From Cymbidium sinense (taxonomy: Eukaryota > Streptophyta > Magnoliopsida > Asparagales > Orchidaceae): a DNA stretch of 64,000 nt. A program made the position numbers and the translations under genes. This document shows, piece after piece, positions 24,896 to 38,390 of this stretch (position 1 is the first letter of the stretch; each line of letters starts with the position of its first letter). Below the pieces are notes generated by a model that had not been told where the DNA came from, made no database searches, and saw only the letters and a list, made by a program, of their open reading frames with translations. Location: NCBI GenBank assembly GCA_021442155.1, contig CM038220.1:83568051-83632050 (forward strand), in the 5' to 3' direction.

Positions 24896-26320
24896 TCACA
24901 TGAACCATTGTGAACTCAAGAAATTAAGAAATAAAGAAGATCCTGCGTACATCAGTTCCTTGTTGAATGAAGAAGAAACCAATGATTTAGTTAGGCTATT
25001 AGTTGAGTTTAAGGACTGTTTCATATGGAGTTATGAAGAAATGTTTGGTTTATTTTTTGATTTGGCAATCCACAGGCTAGCAATAGATCCTAATGCTAAC
25101 CCTATCAAGCATGCTCCTAAACGCATGGGATTAGAAATTGAACAATAAGTCACTTCTAAAATTAAGAAATTATTGATGTAGATTTTATCAGAGAAGAAAA
25201 ATACCCTATCTGGTTAGCTAGTGTCATCCCAGTTAAGAAAAAGAATGGCAAAATTCACATATGCATCAATTTTAGGGATCCAAACAAGGCATGTCCTAAA
25301 GATAAATTTTCACTTTCTATACTAGAATTGATGGTGGACATTGCTCATCTCATACATTCTTTTTTTATGGATGGGTCACAAATCAAGATGGCCCCGAGGA
25401 TGAAAGAAACACTTTTCAAACCCGATTGGAATCTTTTGTTATAAGGTTATGCCTTTCAACCTTAAAATGCTAGTGCTACATACTAGGCCATGACTCATAG
25501 TTTCAATGAACTCATTCATCATCAATTTAAATGCTATGTTGATGATCTATTAGTCAGAAGAAAAGAAAAGGAAGACCATCTCTTTGACTTGAGAGTAGTT
25601 TTCGAACAGTTAAGAAAATTTAACCATAAAATGAATCCCATGAACTGTGCATTTGGAGTGGCTTCAGGGAAATTTTTTTGGTTTGTTGTTCGAGATCGGA
25701 GAATAGAGATCGACTCGGAGAAGATCAAGGTTATCTTAGAAATACCACCCCTTAAAAGTCTGACTCAACTTAGATATTTCAAGGGTGGTTGGCATATCTA
25801 AGATGCTTCATATCCAACCTATCAGGAAGATGTCAGCCATTCTCAGTACTTATCAAAAAGAATGCCAAGTTGTGGGATGAGTGCCGCATGCCTTTGAAGA
25901 CATCAAGCACTACGATCTTTGTTAGTTTTAGCACCCCTATCCGCAAGCATTGATCCTCACACTCGCATTAGATGACTCCCTTGATGCATTGTTGGTTCAA
26001 GCCAATGTTGAGGGAAAAAAAATGCCTCTACTACCTTGGTCATTATCTAATCCCTACTAAGGCAAACTACCCACCTATTGAGAAGCACTGCCTAGCTTAA
26101 ATCTTTGCATCCCAAAAGCTACGACCCTACATGCTTTCTCATGAGGTGAATCTAATCTCTAGAATCAATCCACTACAATATCTCATGACACGGCCAATGT
26201 TATATGGATGATTGGCATGATGGTCCATGATTTTATTGCAGTTCACATTCCTTCTTATGGAAGGAGAAGATTTCTTAGCGACACCCATTTTTTGATTCTC
26301 CACTTAGTGATGACCTCCAC
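24896..26320 (+). pseudogene. Reverse transcriptase and first RNase H of H1 (broken)
   Basis: The frame at 24900-25148 gives 'LVRLLVEFKDCFIWSYEEM' and 'LAIDPNANPIKHAPKRMG', the N-terminal entry to Ty3/gypsy RT. Then come 'WLASVIPVKKKNGK' (about 25212-25250), 'INFRDPNKACPKDKFSL' (about 25267-25315) and the catalytic 'CYVDDLLV' with YVDD at 25535-25546, in a frame running to 25801. RNase H-like traces 'RINPLQYLMTRP' (about 26165-26200) and 'WHDGP' follow. The enzyme copies element RNA to DNA. Stops near 25147 and 25443-25485 and several frameshifts disable it. Confidence 0.88.
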
Positions 26321-26950
26321 GATGAACAAATCATGAACATAGGGACACTTGCATTCACCATTGGGAGATGTATATCGATGGTGGCTTCCTCTCAAGGAGA
26401 AGTCCACGATCTACTCTTCCATGGAAGGCGGGGTAGAGTAGTTCTCCTAACTCCATACCATGATGTAATGAGATTCTCATATCATCTATCCAATCTATGC
26501 ACCAATAATGAAGCTGAATATGAGGGTATGATTGCTAGTCTGGAGTTAGTCATTACATTATGCATCCAGAGTGTCAGCATCTTCGAGGATTCTCAGTTCA
26601 TCTTCAACCAAATTGCTAGGTCCTATAAAGCTATAAAGTCTAAGCTCCATCATTACCACAAGTACACCATGGAGTTGTTGGCCCATATCCCAGAGGTCAC
26701 CATCTACAAGATTCCTCGAGGTGATAATGTTATAAAAGATGCATTGGCCAAGCTCGCCAAGGAGTTGGCATGCCCGAAAGATGAGTCCATTTCAATAAGG
26801 GTTCAAAATAGACAAGTTTTATCCCTTATTGATGCTGAACTCATCGATAGACTCTCTTTTGAAGGGGAGGTTACCTGCCAAAAGGAGGATGAGTTAGATT
26901 GGGCAACCATTCATGGATTACTTAAACATGGGAAAACTACCTCAAGATAA
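26321..26950 (+). pseudogene. Additional RNase H of H1
   Basis: The 205-codon frame at 26333-26950 is the longest coding remnant in the window. It contains 'LCTNNEAEYEGMIASLELV' (about residues 54-72), 'FEDSQFIFNQI' with an Asp at the expected catalytic position, 'KSKLHHYHKYTMELLAHIPE' and 'ALAKLAKELACP'. A second RNase H with this TNN.AEYE signature between RT and integrase is diagnostic of the Tat/Ogre group. The N-terminus is shifted: the 'MYIDG' expected near 26370 is in another frame. The C-terminal connector includes 'NRQVLSLIDAELIDRLSFEG'. Confidence 0.88.
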
Positions 26951-27753
26951 GTCATCATCGTGAAATAGAGGGCTCTCTCTACACTCTGGATGGCACTTTA
27001 TATCGATGATCTTTCAATCATATGTGGTTATGTTATTTAGCCAAACACAGCCCATCGTCAAGGTACACTCAAGTTTATAGCTCTGTCTCAAGATAAAAGC
27101 CAAGATCAAGAAAAGATTACTGGTGATGATTACATTGCATGGATGTAGCTAGGAGGTGCCACCAATGTTAGGTGAATGGTGTGGTCTTGCATCAACCACC
27201 TAATATTCTACATTTTTGTTTTGGCTCATGGCCATTTGAGTGTTGGGGCATATAGATTGATCCTCCTTCTTCCAAGGGTCACCGGTTCATTCTAGCTACC
27301 AACAACTACTTTTTCAAGTGGGTGAAGGAAACCCAGAGGTCATCGATGTGCTCTAATTTTTGAACCATATTGTATATCGGTTGGTGCCTCGATGAATTAT
27401 ATCATAATGATTCATTAGCACCAAAATCAAGCTTTTCCCAAGACACAACATAGGAGATACTCCACCATCTACTACCCATGACAAAACAATCTAAGAAGCA
27501 TTAAACAAAACTCATCCAAATATTGAAGAAGCCACTTTCGATGACAAAGGCATGGCATAAGTAGTTGGTTGAAGCTACATCGCATCTAACTCCAACTCAA
27601 TCCCATTTTTTCTTAATGTATGGGTTCGAAGCCATTCTACCATTAGAAGTTAAACTCCCATCACTAAAGATAGTTATGGGTAGTAAGATTATTACATAGT
27701 AGAATGCCAAGCTGCAGTTAGAAGAGCTTGAAGGTTTGGAGGAGAGACGCTTA
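26951..27753 (+). pseudogene. Integrase of H1, N-terminal and core part, split by element F
   Basis: Traces in order: zinc-binding 'HCMDVARRCHQC' (about 27133-27170), 'HQPPNILHF', a core start 'WPFECWGI' followed by a stop where the first catalytic Asp is expected, 'KGHRFILATNNYFFKW' with Asn in place of the second Asp, and 'LMYGFEAILPLEVKLPSLKI' (about 27612-27670). It ends at 'LEELEGLEERRL' exactly where LTR B begins. The C-terminal piece is at 62300-62577. The core was probably inactive or decayed independently of the split. Confidence 0.85.
27749..27753. repeat. Target-site duplication of element F, left copy
   Basis: The bases GCTTA precede the TGGTG terminus of LTR B. The right copy is CCTTA at 62295-62299, a 4/5 match. 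Both flanks are H1 integrase sequence that reads on from one to the other. Confidence 0.75.
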
Positions 27754-30700
27754 TGGTGTGTTATTTTGTAAAATTGTGGTTGAGTTGGACACCATGATCT
27801 ACAATGTACTTATTAGTGATGTATGACATTGAGGAATGATGTACTATCTCGGAGGCAAGTCACCATCCTACAATAGACTAATCACTTAATAAAGACTCTT
27901 AGGATAATGGGTCTTCAATGTACTAAGATCTTTTCATAGAAAAGTAAAGTAGGTTTATTTAAACCGTTGTTAAGTTCCCTATGAGGCAAGCCTATAGTTA
28001 ATTACATCCTAAGGAATGAGATTCCTTAGAATACTCTCATTGTAAATGATCGTTGTCTCCAAAGATGTCAAAGATAGACTATCAATTATTTTTTAGAAAA
28101 TCAATTGGGATTGATCAAAAAGGAAGTTATTATCAAAACCAAAGGAAAATGAATAGAGATGCTCATGATACTAGAAGCCTAGTGAGCATCCCAAACTACC
28201 CTATGGTTGGGCTTTATATTTTTTGAATTTGAGAAGATATGTTTTGAGTTCAATTTTTATTAGAAATCTAGAGCTTACAATTCCACAACACAAGATTGTA
28301 GAAATGTCAGGAGAGAATTTATGCTTGTAGGAAAAGCAAACCTCGGATCCTAAATCTAGGGAGCTTTAGGCTAAAGCACCTAAATCTAAATAAAAAAAAA
28401 GCATATGGTTTACCTCCATAAGAGAATAAACCACATTGTTGGACTAACGGGGGTGTACCAACTAACTCTTCTATTTTAAATATATGTAGGCTTATGCTTT
28501 TGAGATAGTATTGTTTACTTTAGAAAGAGACTAAGTCCTTAAACTCACTCTCTAAGAGACTAGATCATGAGGGGCATGAATGATGACTTAATCTAAACAA
28601 ATTTTGTTAAGTTTTATTTTGATTTTGGACATTATTATTTGACACATATGGGATTTTATATGCCTAATGCATGAGAAGATTGGTTATGGGCCAAAATCAA
28701 AAAAAAATGTTTCCACCATGGCTCTCAAAGGTCAAGCTATTTTCTCAGCAAAGGTGAAGCCCTCCTTTAGCAAGAGTGAACAATATGATTTATGCATGAT
28801 GTGAGACATACATCATCCATAAGGTTATTAAATCTTTTATTATCTTGATTTATATCCTAGGCTTTTAGGTGAGAGAGTTGTTTAATTTAATTTTGAGTTA
28901 ATTAATTGGATAAAAAATTTATTTTTCCCTAAGAGCCTAATCGCATCCAGGCCATTCAACAACCATCAAATAATTAAGCTAGATCATGCCATCCTATTTG
29001 CAATAATAAACAAAACATCAATCAATTTATAAAATTAGTGTAAGAATAAGAGGCTGATGTGGTGGGTTCCACCAAAAAGGAAAATGGGTAGTCGAGCTCT
29101 ACCTTTATACAACCCGAATTATAAATGAATAATTATAATTAAAAGGAATTCATATTATGGGAGTCTTCATTCTTCATCCTTCATTCTTCATTTTGATTTA
29201 TTTCTTTTCTTCCTTTTGGCTTGATTGGAATATGGTTGCTCCAAAGGCATCACATGGTGCATAAGACTTTATTTTATGACCAATGTTGATCCTAATCTCC
29301 CATAAAATTCATTCCAAATCTTAATTACAAAATTTACATCAAAATGGGAAAGGTAAATCTAACTAAACATGTAAAACAAATCTTAATTAAATATACCACA
29401 CAACAAGTAGTTATGAATAAGTTAAACTTAGCACACATATGGGTAACCAAGTCCACCTTTCCTAGTTTGATTATTTTTTAGTATAAGCACACATAATAAA
29501 AGTATTTATATTTTTATTACAACACTTAAGCATAATCCCTACGAACATGATTAGGCTAAGATGCTTATCATCCAGTACATACATACACCCAACATCTCTA
29601 AAACATTACATCATAAATAAAATCGCATCAAAATAATGCATCTAACATAGAGCTAGAAATGGTGACTTAGCCTAATATGTGTGCCATTAAAGGCTTATGT
29701 GGCATGTATTAGCTAGGCTTTAAGATTAGAATATTCTAAGTGTGAGAGGTTTAACTTAGAGGGTGGTTTCAATTTAAGTGATTTTAGTTGATGATTTGAT
29801 TTGGTTTGAATGAACCAACACTTAGTGACTAAATGTTATGAAGAGAAGAAAAGAGTGGAGAACTCTCTTTCATCCCTACCTTAAAGCATTTCTAAGGTAG
29901 ATTCATTAATGGATTTCCTTTAGTGAATGATTTATTATGTATTTTAATTGATCCTAAGCTTTGTGGCCTCTCAAGATTAGTTGGGTGATTACTATCACAT
30001 AACACACACTCATTCATTTATTTGACCATGTATACCATGCATATGAATAATCTAAGCAAAGATATATGCAATCCAAATAGCATATTGTTGATGGATGCAA
30101 AGAGATATGGTTTGAAAATGGATATTCCATGAATGTATGTCTTTATTATGTAGAAAGAGAGACTCTTTTATCCACTAGCTAAATGCACATCCACATGTAT
30201 ATAAGTTATAATTGAGAATGACACCATTATTTTTTACACCGCGTGGGTACAAGACATACTTGGGGCTACCTAAAGCCTTGGTGATGTGACTAATATACCA
30301 CTTTTCTTAAATACATGTTAATGTACAAAAAGAACCAAATGGATGAAGAATCATGATAGAGATTTATGTTTGATTTGAATGTAAGATTTACATGTGTAAT
30401 ATGAAGGTCCTTTCTAAGTCTTAATATAGAGATACATGAATAGATTTAGGCAAATGTTGTATTCTTTTCAAATGAATTATACACTTACAAATCTATAAAT
30501 CCATACTAAGAGAAGGAAAGAGAACTTCATAATACACATATTATGCTACCATCACATGCAAGCTTATGAATATTCATAACTAGCATCACTTCATTTATAA
30601 TTTTGGATTTATAAGTTTTGAAAAGTAATTCTTGATTTAATAATGATAATAGCCACTCATATTTTTAATTTTAGCTAACACATGCAATTTGACATAAAGA

Positions 30701-33700
30701 AAACATTTTCTTTAATTAATTTTTTAAAAAATGAATGCATGATTTCATATGGCAAGCAATATTTAGCATGATTGGAACAAAATAAAGGAATATAAGCACA
30801 TGACTTCATTCACCCTAATTAATTCCTAGGACAATCTAAAAAATAAGATCATTTAAAATGATTCAAAATTCTTTAAGGAGATTTTTATTTTGAATTTGAT
30901 TTGACTTAGGAAATGTGAGAGAGGTTTGCTAATCCTAACCCAACATGTATGAATTGGTTTAGTTTAATTTAGAACAATTAAGTTGATTTTATATTTTGAT
31001 TAAGTTAAGGTATGAATTAAATCCATTAATTATGCCTTACATACCACTTTAGCATAATTATCCAAGTAATTATGAGCCAACATATGATATGCAACCACAT
31101 GTAAATTAAATCAAAAATGCACCTAAGAAATAAAGGGTCCTAATGCAATTGGCTCCCAATTATTGGTTAATTAAGCTAAATGGTTTAATTAAGTACTTTT
31201 TTATAACTCCACATATATGTAGTTTGATTATAATTTCTTTGGAAAACTCTTGGGTTATTGAACACCTAAAGATCTACCCAAGAATTGAATGATTAAGTTG
31301 GAATGATTTGGTTTTGAATTTGATTAATTGAATTAATGAAGTGATTAGGCCATTAATTAATTATAACTTAATTAAGTGTTTATCCAAATGAAATAAACTT
31401 AGGGGAAACGATTGGAAATGAAGTCCTAATCTCATTCCTTAAATCCATTCATTGTTTAATGATGATTATCAAGCTTATTTAATGAATTAATCACTATTTA
31501 ACATGTTAATTAATAATTTAATTAATTAAGAAAGTGATTAGGGATGAAATAAGTAATTCCCCTAATTAATCAAATAATAAATTCCAAGAAAATCATGGGG
31601 ACGAGTCATCCCACCAATTAATCTTGAAGTTTGGAGTTAATGGCCGATTAATTAGAGTAATTAGCTTAATTATATTTCTATAAAACTTAAATTGAGTTAA
31701 AATCACTATTCAAAATAATTAATTTTAATTTTATATTATTCTTCTCAATTATCTTTAAAATGAACGGTTTGCATGGATATTTCTATAATTAGTTATGAAT
31801 GAAGTTTAAGCATTAAAATCAAACTAATTAAGCCTAATTAACTCCCATCGGACATGGAGGTGATTAGCTTTCCACATAGCATGGATGATAGGTTATTTGG
31901 TTATCACATCAGTCTAAATTCAGCTACAGCTCTCTCGTCCGTTAAGATCGGACATGAGATTAATCATGGTTTAGTTTTAAATCAAAGGGAATCTAGGTGA
32001 TCTAATCAAAGGCATTCCATCATCATGGAGGATGGCATGTGATCCTTCTCCTTCACGCTGAGAGATGAACACCATTCATCTCTCCATTCAATTGAGCTCA
32101 CTCAAGTCGATTGGGATCAAAAATCTCACACCTTCGAAAGAAGGGGGGATGCACATCTAATGGTCAAGATCCAATAGGGTGACACTTTTCTTCAAAAAGG
32201 ACCAAGTAAATTTTCTTGAGGCTACAGTTTGGTAATTACCTGAGGCTATCGGTGTCGGAGGTAGCTTGTCTAGAGACAAAACTGAAGGAATTAGGTCTTG
32301 ATTTGAAGTGGATGGTTTGATTGACCAAGCTCCCCTTCAATGGAGACCTACTTTGATCAAGTGATGCTTCCCGTGGCTTGAGACTTGGGAAATGACTTGG
32401 TTGAGCTCAAAGTCCATAATGGTGTGTGCAAGGTTAGTTTTGATGGAGGTGGATGAGTTGAGCTCGAATCTGCCTATTTTGGCTTTGAGTGAAACCAAGA
32501 ATGGGATATCAATGGAGCTTGGGAATGACTTGGAAAATCTTGGGAGGCTTAGAATCACACCTTAGCTGTGGAAATGAGTGCTTGTCATTTGAGTGAGAAT
32601 GAGGGGGAGTATATCTCTCCCACCTTGGATCGGACAGTGATGTGCTATTTTGCAATTTTTTTAGCAATGACAAGGATTGGAAGCACGATTTTAGCTTCCA
32701 ATCACCCCACATGGGTCATTTTGAGTAGTGGAGGGAAGGAGAGTGGGTTCCCATGTGCTACGTGAGTGCATTTGGAATTCCAAGTGTCCAACTTTCATTG
32801 TTGAGGTTTGTTTGGCCTTGGCTTGGGTCATGGTCGACCCAAGCTCATTGAGTCATGTTCACCACCTCCCTTGGTGCCCATGTGGACCAATGGAAGGATG
32901 CCAAGTGGCCTTCAGAGAGAAATGACCAAATTCCAAGTGAATTTAGTCATACCCATTGACCTAAGGCAAAGTGGTCATTTTGGCCATGATTTTGATTTGG
33001 GCAGATTTTAAATGATTCAAAATGGGTTGGGCCAAATTTCAAGTGATTTTGAGTTCATTTGATTTGATTTGGTTCAATTTGATCCATTAGGTCAAGTTGG
33101 GCCAAATTAGTTAGGTTGACCAATTGGTCAAATTGGGTCAAACCATGAGTTAGGTAAAGTTCAAATGATCATTTGGAGCCTATGGTGTCATTGGTTTGGT
33201 TTAATTTAATTTAGATTTGGTTTTGGTTAATATAGGTTCATTTAGATCAAATAGGTCAAGTTGACTAATTTGACCCATTTGACCCAATTGGGTTAGGTCA
33301 TGGGTTGGTTTAGGCTTGGTTGATCATTTGAAATGTATTTCAAGCTTTGGTTTTAATCAATTTTGATTTGGTTTGATTTCAAGTTGATTTGACCTTTTAG
33401 GTCAAGTTGAGTTCATGGTCAATTGGGGTTGGGTTTGGTCAATTGAAGCTTTGGTAAGTTCAACAAGTGATTTGAAATGAATTTGGACATTGGTTGCAAT
33501 CAATTTAGCTTAGAACAAGATTTGACCCATTTTGACTTTTTAGGTCAATTTAGGTCAATTTAGGTCAAGTGGCCAATTAGGCTTGGTTTGGCTCAATTGA
33601 TGGCTTGATCATGTTCAATCATTGATTATGGATTGGTTTAGATTGATTTCAATCAATTTGGCTTATAGTGAGTTTTGGCTTATTTAGGTTTCATTTGGGC

Positions 33701-34891
33701 TAAGTTTTGACTTGGTCAAAGGCTAGGTTTACCTTAGTTTGACCCAATTTGAGTGATTGATCATCCTAGGATGATTGTTGCTTACAATGTGAGGTTAAGA
33801 TGGGCTTAGTTCAATCAAATTTGGGTTGGATTAGAACTTGGCGCAAAAATGTCTTTTAGGTCACTTTGGGTCAAGTGAGCCCAAATGGGTTAATTGGCTT
33901 GATCAAGGCTTGATTTAATTTTGGTGAACTCACATGGACTTATGATGAAAATATAAATCAATTAGTGATTTGGAGTCAAATGGATTTTGGTTCATTTGAC
34001 AATTTCAAGTCAAAGGTGAACATGGGTTTGACTTGGTTAGTTTGATTTTTTTGGTTTAGTGATTGTAGTTTATGTTTATATTTTAGCATGTGATTGAAGG
34101 AATAATCATTTGAAGAGAAAATCAAGAGTTTGGATTGATTTGAGAATGGATTGGCTAAGTTCAAGGATTTGACCTGAAAGGGTGTAAATTGGATTTTGGT
34201 TTAACTTTGGGTTTAGTTTTGGTTATTTGAATTTATACTTTATTTATATATATGAATATAAATGAGAATATAAATAGGTTATGAGAAAATCTTTTAAGTT
34301 TGGGATATGGATTTGGTTTGAGCTAAGTTCAAAGATTTGACTTGCAAGAGTATAAGTTGTATTTTAGTTAGATTTGGATTTGAGTTATGAATTTATTTTC
34401 ATTATTTGAATTTATATTTCATGTATATTTGTGAATATAAATAAGAATATAAATGGGTTATGAGAAAATCTTTTGAGTTTTGAGTGATTTGGATTTGGTT
34501 TGAGCTAAGTCCATAAGGTTAAATAAAAGGGCGTATGAAAGATTTTGGGATTTGAATTCAATCATGGGTTTCAATCATTTGATTTGGAATTGATTCATGA
34601 TTTAGATTTGGAATTGATTTTTGATTTGAGAAAATCAATTGAGTTGGAATTGAGTCAATATTTGATTTGGATTGGTTTGAAGGATAGAGGTAAGGATTAG
34701 GTTCAAGCTATAGGGTAGGCAAATCTTTTCTAATATCCATAAGGCATAACCTATGGCTAACTCTTTAAGACTTTAGGGTTGGTTATGTGTTCACCTAATC
34801 ACTAGAAGTGTCTTAAAACTAGGAACTCTTAGTGTTTAAAGGAGTCATGTCTAAGATGGAGAATTTGAAAGCTCACTCCAAGTGAGGAACA
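27754..34891 (-). mobile_element. LTR B, 3' LTR of element F (7138 bp)
   Basis: Plus-strand termini are TGGTGTGTTA and GAGGAACA. It has the same landmarks as LTR D in the same order: the 'aaaagtaaag' block near 27940, the GGGTAG hairpin near 29085, AT-rich body 29300-31830, GC-rich patch 31850-31960, GGGGAG palindrome near 32605, GGTCAA array 33080-33910, and the perfect palindrome ATCATCCTAGGATGAT at 33760-33775. Open frames inside (for example 32337-33011, 33976-34164) are translations of LTR DNA. Confidence 0.88.
33080..33910 (-). promoter_or_regulatory. W-box-like TTGACC/GGTCAA array in LTR B
   Basis: This is a dense run of GGTCAA and TTGACC, often as close inverted pairs around AATTGG, in the position seen in the other LTRs. 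Binding by WRKY factors is inferred from the motif only. Confidence 0.5.
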
Positions 34892-37322
34892 AAGGCAATA
34901 GGTGTGTGTGTGGGACAAGGCATACCACATGTATTAGTGTTTATGATATGATCAACAACTCAAGATCACAAGCACTACATGATCTACTCTAAACCAAAGT
35001 GTAGAAGGAACCAAGATCTTAGTGCAATTCACTCAACTTATGTCAACAAGAGTGAAGGAGGAATCCATTAGGATTGAGTATGTAAGCCTTCCACTAGGGG
35101 AAGGTTCAAGTTATCCAGGATAAGAGGTGGTGAAATCCACTGGGGATTTTGGAATCACTTGGGGATAAAAGTGTGAACACTCCTCTGAGCAAGTTCAAGT
35201 TGGATTGAATTGATTCCACTGGGTGGAAAGATTTGCATCTCAGGAGAAGGCGATTGATTTGATTGTTTAATTTGACTCCACTATGGAGGTTGGTTAGTTT
35301 ATTTTTAGATTTTAAATTTTAAAATTTTGAGATGGTCTCTGTTGGTTTGCGATGGACCATACTGAGTAAGGGCCATGTCAGCTTTGGCCTACTTCAAATT
35401 TACCAATCAAAAGGGGTAGTCTACCAACCACATAGTAGGACCATCCAACTAAAGGGGTTTCCTTTTGGTGTTATATAGGAAGAGAAAGCATACCATACTT
35501 ACAACTTCCAAAGTGGGAATCTGGGTTACTTGTTGGCAACACTGAATGCAACCTAACCATAGGCTGACTACTGAGTGAATGCCACTGGAGGACTTAAATC
35601 AGCTTAAAGATAGTCAAAATTAATTCCATTTTTAATTATATTTGATGGATCCCATCGGTTTATGATGGACCACACTGAGTAGGGGCCATGTTGGCCTTAG
35701 CCTACTTCAGATCTACTAATCCAAATGGAGTAGTTTCTCAGCCGAGGGGAGAATTATCCAACCAAAGGAGTGTCTTTAGTTTGCAATGGTTAATTCTGGA
35801 AAGAAAACATGGCTACTCAGATCTTTCATGAATAAAAGGCCAATGGGAACATATTAGCAAGGTAACATGTCAACCTAGGATTGCCCATTGGTTTCTAATA
35901 GTCATGCTAGAAAGAATGTGTGGAGCTACATCTTCAATGAGATCATAACCTTTGTTTGTGGAAAAATAGATTAAAGACAGGAGACTTGAGAGAGTGTTGA
36001 CTGGGACTTATCTCCACTCAAGAGTAGTGAGGCAATTCCTATAGGAGTTTTGGTGACACGCCTAAAGATAGGATGCACATTGGGAAAGATTCTGAGGCTT
36101 GAATTCCAAATCCTGGCGAATAAATTTGTTTGTTTATTTGTTAGTATATCATGGACCCTGTTGGTTTTCAAGGATCACGAGAAGGAGCATATATCGAGAA
36201 TCTCAAATTCTTGAACCAAGGAGAATTTGTGCATCGAACAATTATCCAACCACAGGGTGGCTACTAGGAAGACAATCCAAGTAAGTAGTATCTAAATGTC
36301 AGGACATAATCCAAATAGAGTTTCCAAGGGGAGGGGCCACAAGGGCTTTATCCAAAACCAGAAAGATAATGTCTATTATTGTGGCCAACTCAAGGAGAAA
36401 GTGTGGGACTCATATCTGTCAAGAGTGTTGTATCCTCGTGAGTCATCGCATGTGAACATCAACCAACCTAAGATGCCCATCGTTTGTGACAATCACTAGG
36501 AAGAAAGCATGACTCACATCCTTTTACTGGAACATTGTGATAGTCTGTCTTGGTTTGGAGTGCTACACCTAGGCATCGAGTGAATGCCACTATGGGTATT
36601 ATATCAACTCAAAAGTAGTCAAGAGAAAAGGAGCCACTAGGGGACTTATCATAAGCTTTATACTCAACCTATTGAATGATGGTAGTTCAAGAAAAAATCA
36701 GGCATCCTCTTAACAGTAAATATGAGGTAGCTTCTTTGCGTGGTGAGGTCACCAATAAGGCCCTGTCGATTCACAATGGTCAAGTCGAAGAAAGCACATG
36801 AACTCACGTTCAGGACAAGTGACCAGGTGACATACTAGCAGGTATGTCAAGACCTAGAGTAGCTAATGAGCAAGTTACAGGGGCTTGCTCCCACATCAAA
36901 ATAGAGATAAAAGATATGTGTTTATTTTTGTGCTTGTGTTTGTGTTAAAGGAGGACAGAATGCCACTCGGGTTCTCTTACACCTAACCTAAAACACGCTT
37001 AAGAGTTGATGAAATGGTGCCACGAATGGAAGTTGTGATTCCACTAAGAAAGGATGCCACTTGGGTTCTCTTACACCTAACTTAGTTGTGCTAGTCGAAA
37101 TAGGATGTTGCTTGGGTTCTCCTACAACTACTCTAGTAGCATCGAGGAATCATGTTCAATTTGTTTTCACATTGTCAAAGAAGGATAGGATGCCTCTTGA
37201 ATTCTCTTATACCTACCCTAAAACACATCATGGCGAATTCTCAAACAAGCAAACAATGCTTTGAGAAGAGAATATTTTGATGAATTGACATTTTTTTAAG
37301 ATAATTATTTTCAAACAAGATT
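34892..37322 (-). repeat. Element F 3' UTR with tandem units of about 311 bp
   Basis: This lies between integrase stop and 3' LTR. On the plus strand, a unit starting 'ctgttggtttgcgatggacc' near 35338 recurs near 35649 as 'catcggtttatgatggacc'; both continue with 'actgagta.gggccatgt' and a 'gtagt' block. Shorter phrases recur through 37260 ('aggatgcc..ttgggttctc'). It is collinear with the element A and H1 3' UTRs. No reading frame of interest is present. Confidence 0.75.
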
Positions 37323-38390
37323 TTATGGGTAGTATTTCTTCAAATAGAGCCCATTAATTGAAGCATCGGGTGCCTCCCATCTTTTGTGAGGGCAAAAGTG
37401 GGTCTCCCATCTTTGGAGCTAAAACAAGCTCTCTACTTGAAAAGCTCTGGGGCGACTTGTTGTGAGCTTGAATCATCTTGGCTCTATATAACTCGAGATT
37501 TTAGCATGTCCATAGGTGTCTCTCCTCCAAACCTTCTAGCTCTTCTAACCATAACTTGGCATTCTACTGTGTGGTGATTTTACTTCCCATTGCTATCCTT
37601 ATTGATGGGATAAACTTCTAATGGTAGAATGGCTTCGGACCCATATACTAAGGAGAATGGTAGATTGAGTTGGAGTTTTGTATGTGGTGTAGTATGCCCA
37701 CAAGGCTTCAACTAGCTGCTCATGCTACTGTCATTTGTTATCGTCAAGTGTTTTTTGTAGTATATGGATGAGAGTTTTGTTGAATGCTTTACTAGCCATT
37801 GCCCAGGATAGTAGATAGTGGAGTATCTCCAATCTATATCATGTCTCTTGGCAAAGCTGTTGATCTTGGTGTTTTGAATGTTACCATCATTATTTGTCGA
37901 GGACCCCAAACTTATATATGATATGCTTCATGAAAACTGGGTACATCTTGGTGACATCTCGAGTGGGATTGCCACCCACTTGGAAAAGTAGTCGATGGCA
38001 GCTAGGATGAACTGATGACCCTTAGAAGAAGGAGGATCAATCAGACCCATAATGTCAATACCTCAACACTCAAATGGCCATGAGGCCAATGTAGGATGAG
38101 GAATGTTGGGTGGTTAATGAAGGACCTCACCGTGTACCTGACATTGGTGGCAACTCCTAGCTACATCCATGCGCATGTAATCATAACCAATAATATCCCA
38201 GTCTCTTGATCTTTGCTTTCATCTTTGAACCAGATTGATGTGCTTCGCATAGACCTGAATGTACCTCGGTCATGATCTTATGGGCTTCGTGTTTGTCTAA
38301 ATAGCATAACCACATTTAATCAAAGGACTGTTGGTACAAGGTGCCATCCATGAGAGCATAGGACATAACTCTCTGCTTCATCTGATGGGC
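37323..38390 (-). pseudogene. Integrase of element F (broken)
   Basis: Minus-strand traces in order: 'EVHSGLCEAHQSG' in the zinc-binding region, 'KIKRLGYYW', a core start with 'GIDIMG' preceded by a stop where Trp is expected, 'GHQFILAAIDYFSKWV' with the second catalytic Asp kept, and a poorly preserved region where the catalytic Glu should lie ('GQWLVKHSTKL' at about 37790-37830). The C-terminal end 'LYLKKYYP' has its stop at 37323-37325. Two of the three catalytic acids are visible. Frameshifts are frequent. Confidence 0.85.

Larger units (their letters stand above)
21241..27753 (+). mobile_element. Element H1, left part (gag to integrase)
   Basis: A plus-strand Tat/Ogre-like internal region with domain order gag, protease, linker, RT, RNase H, additional RNase H, integrase. 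It has no 5' LTR, primer site or leader because it starts at the inverted junction with element A. It is interrupted at 27753 by element F and resumes at 62295. Confidence 0.85.
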
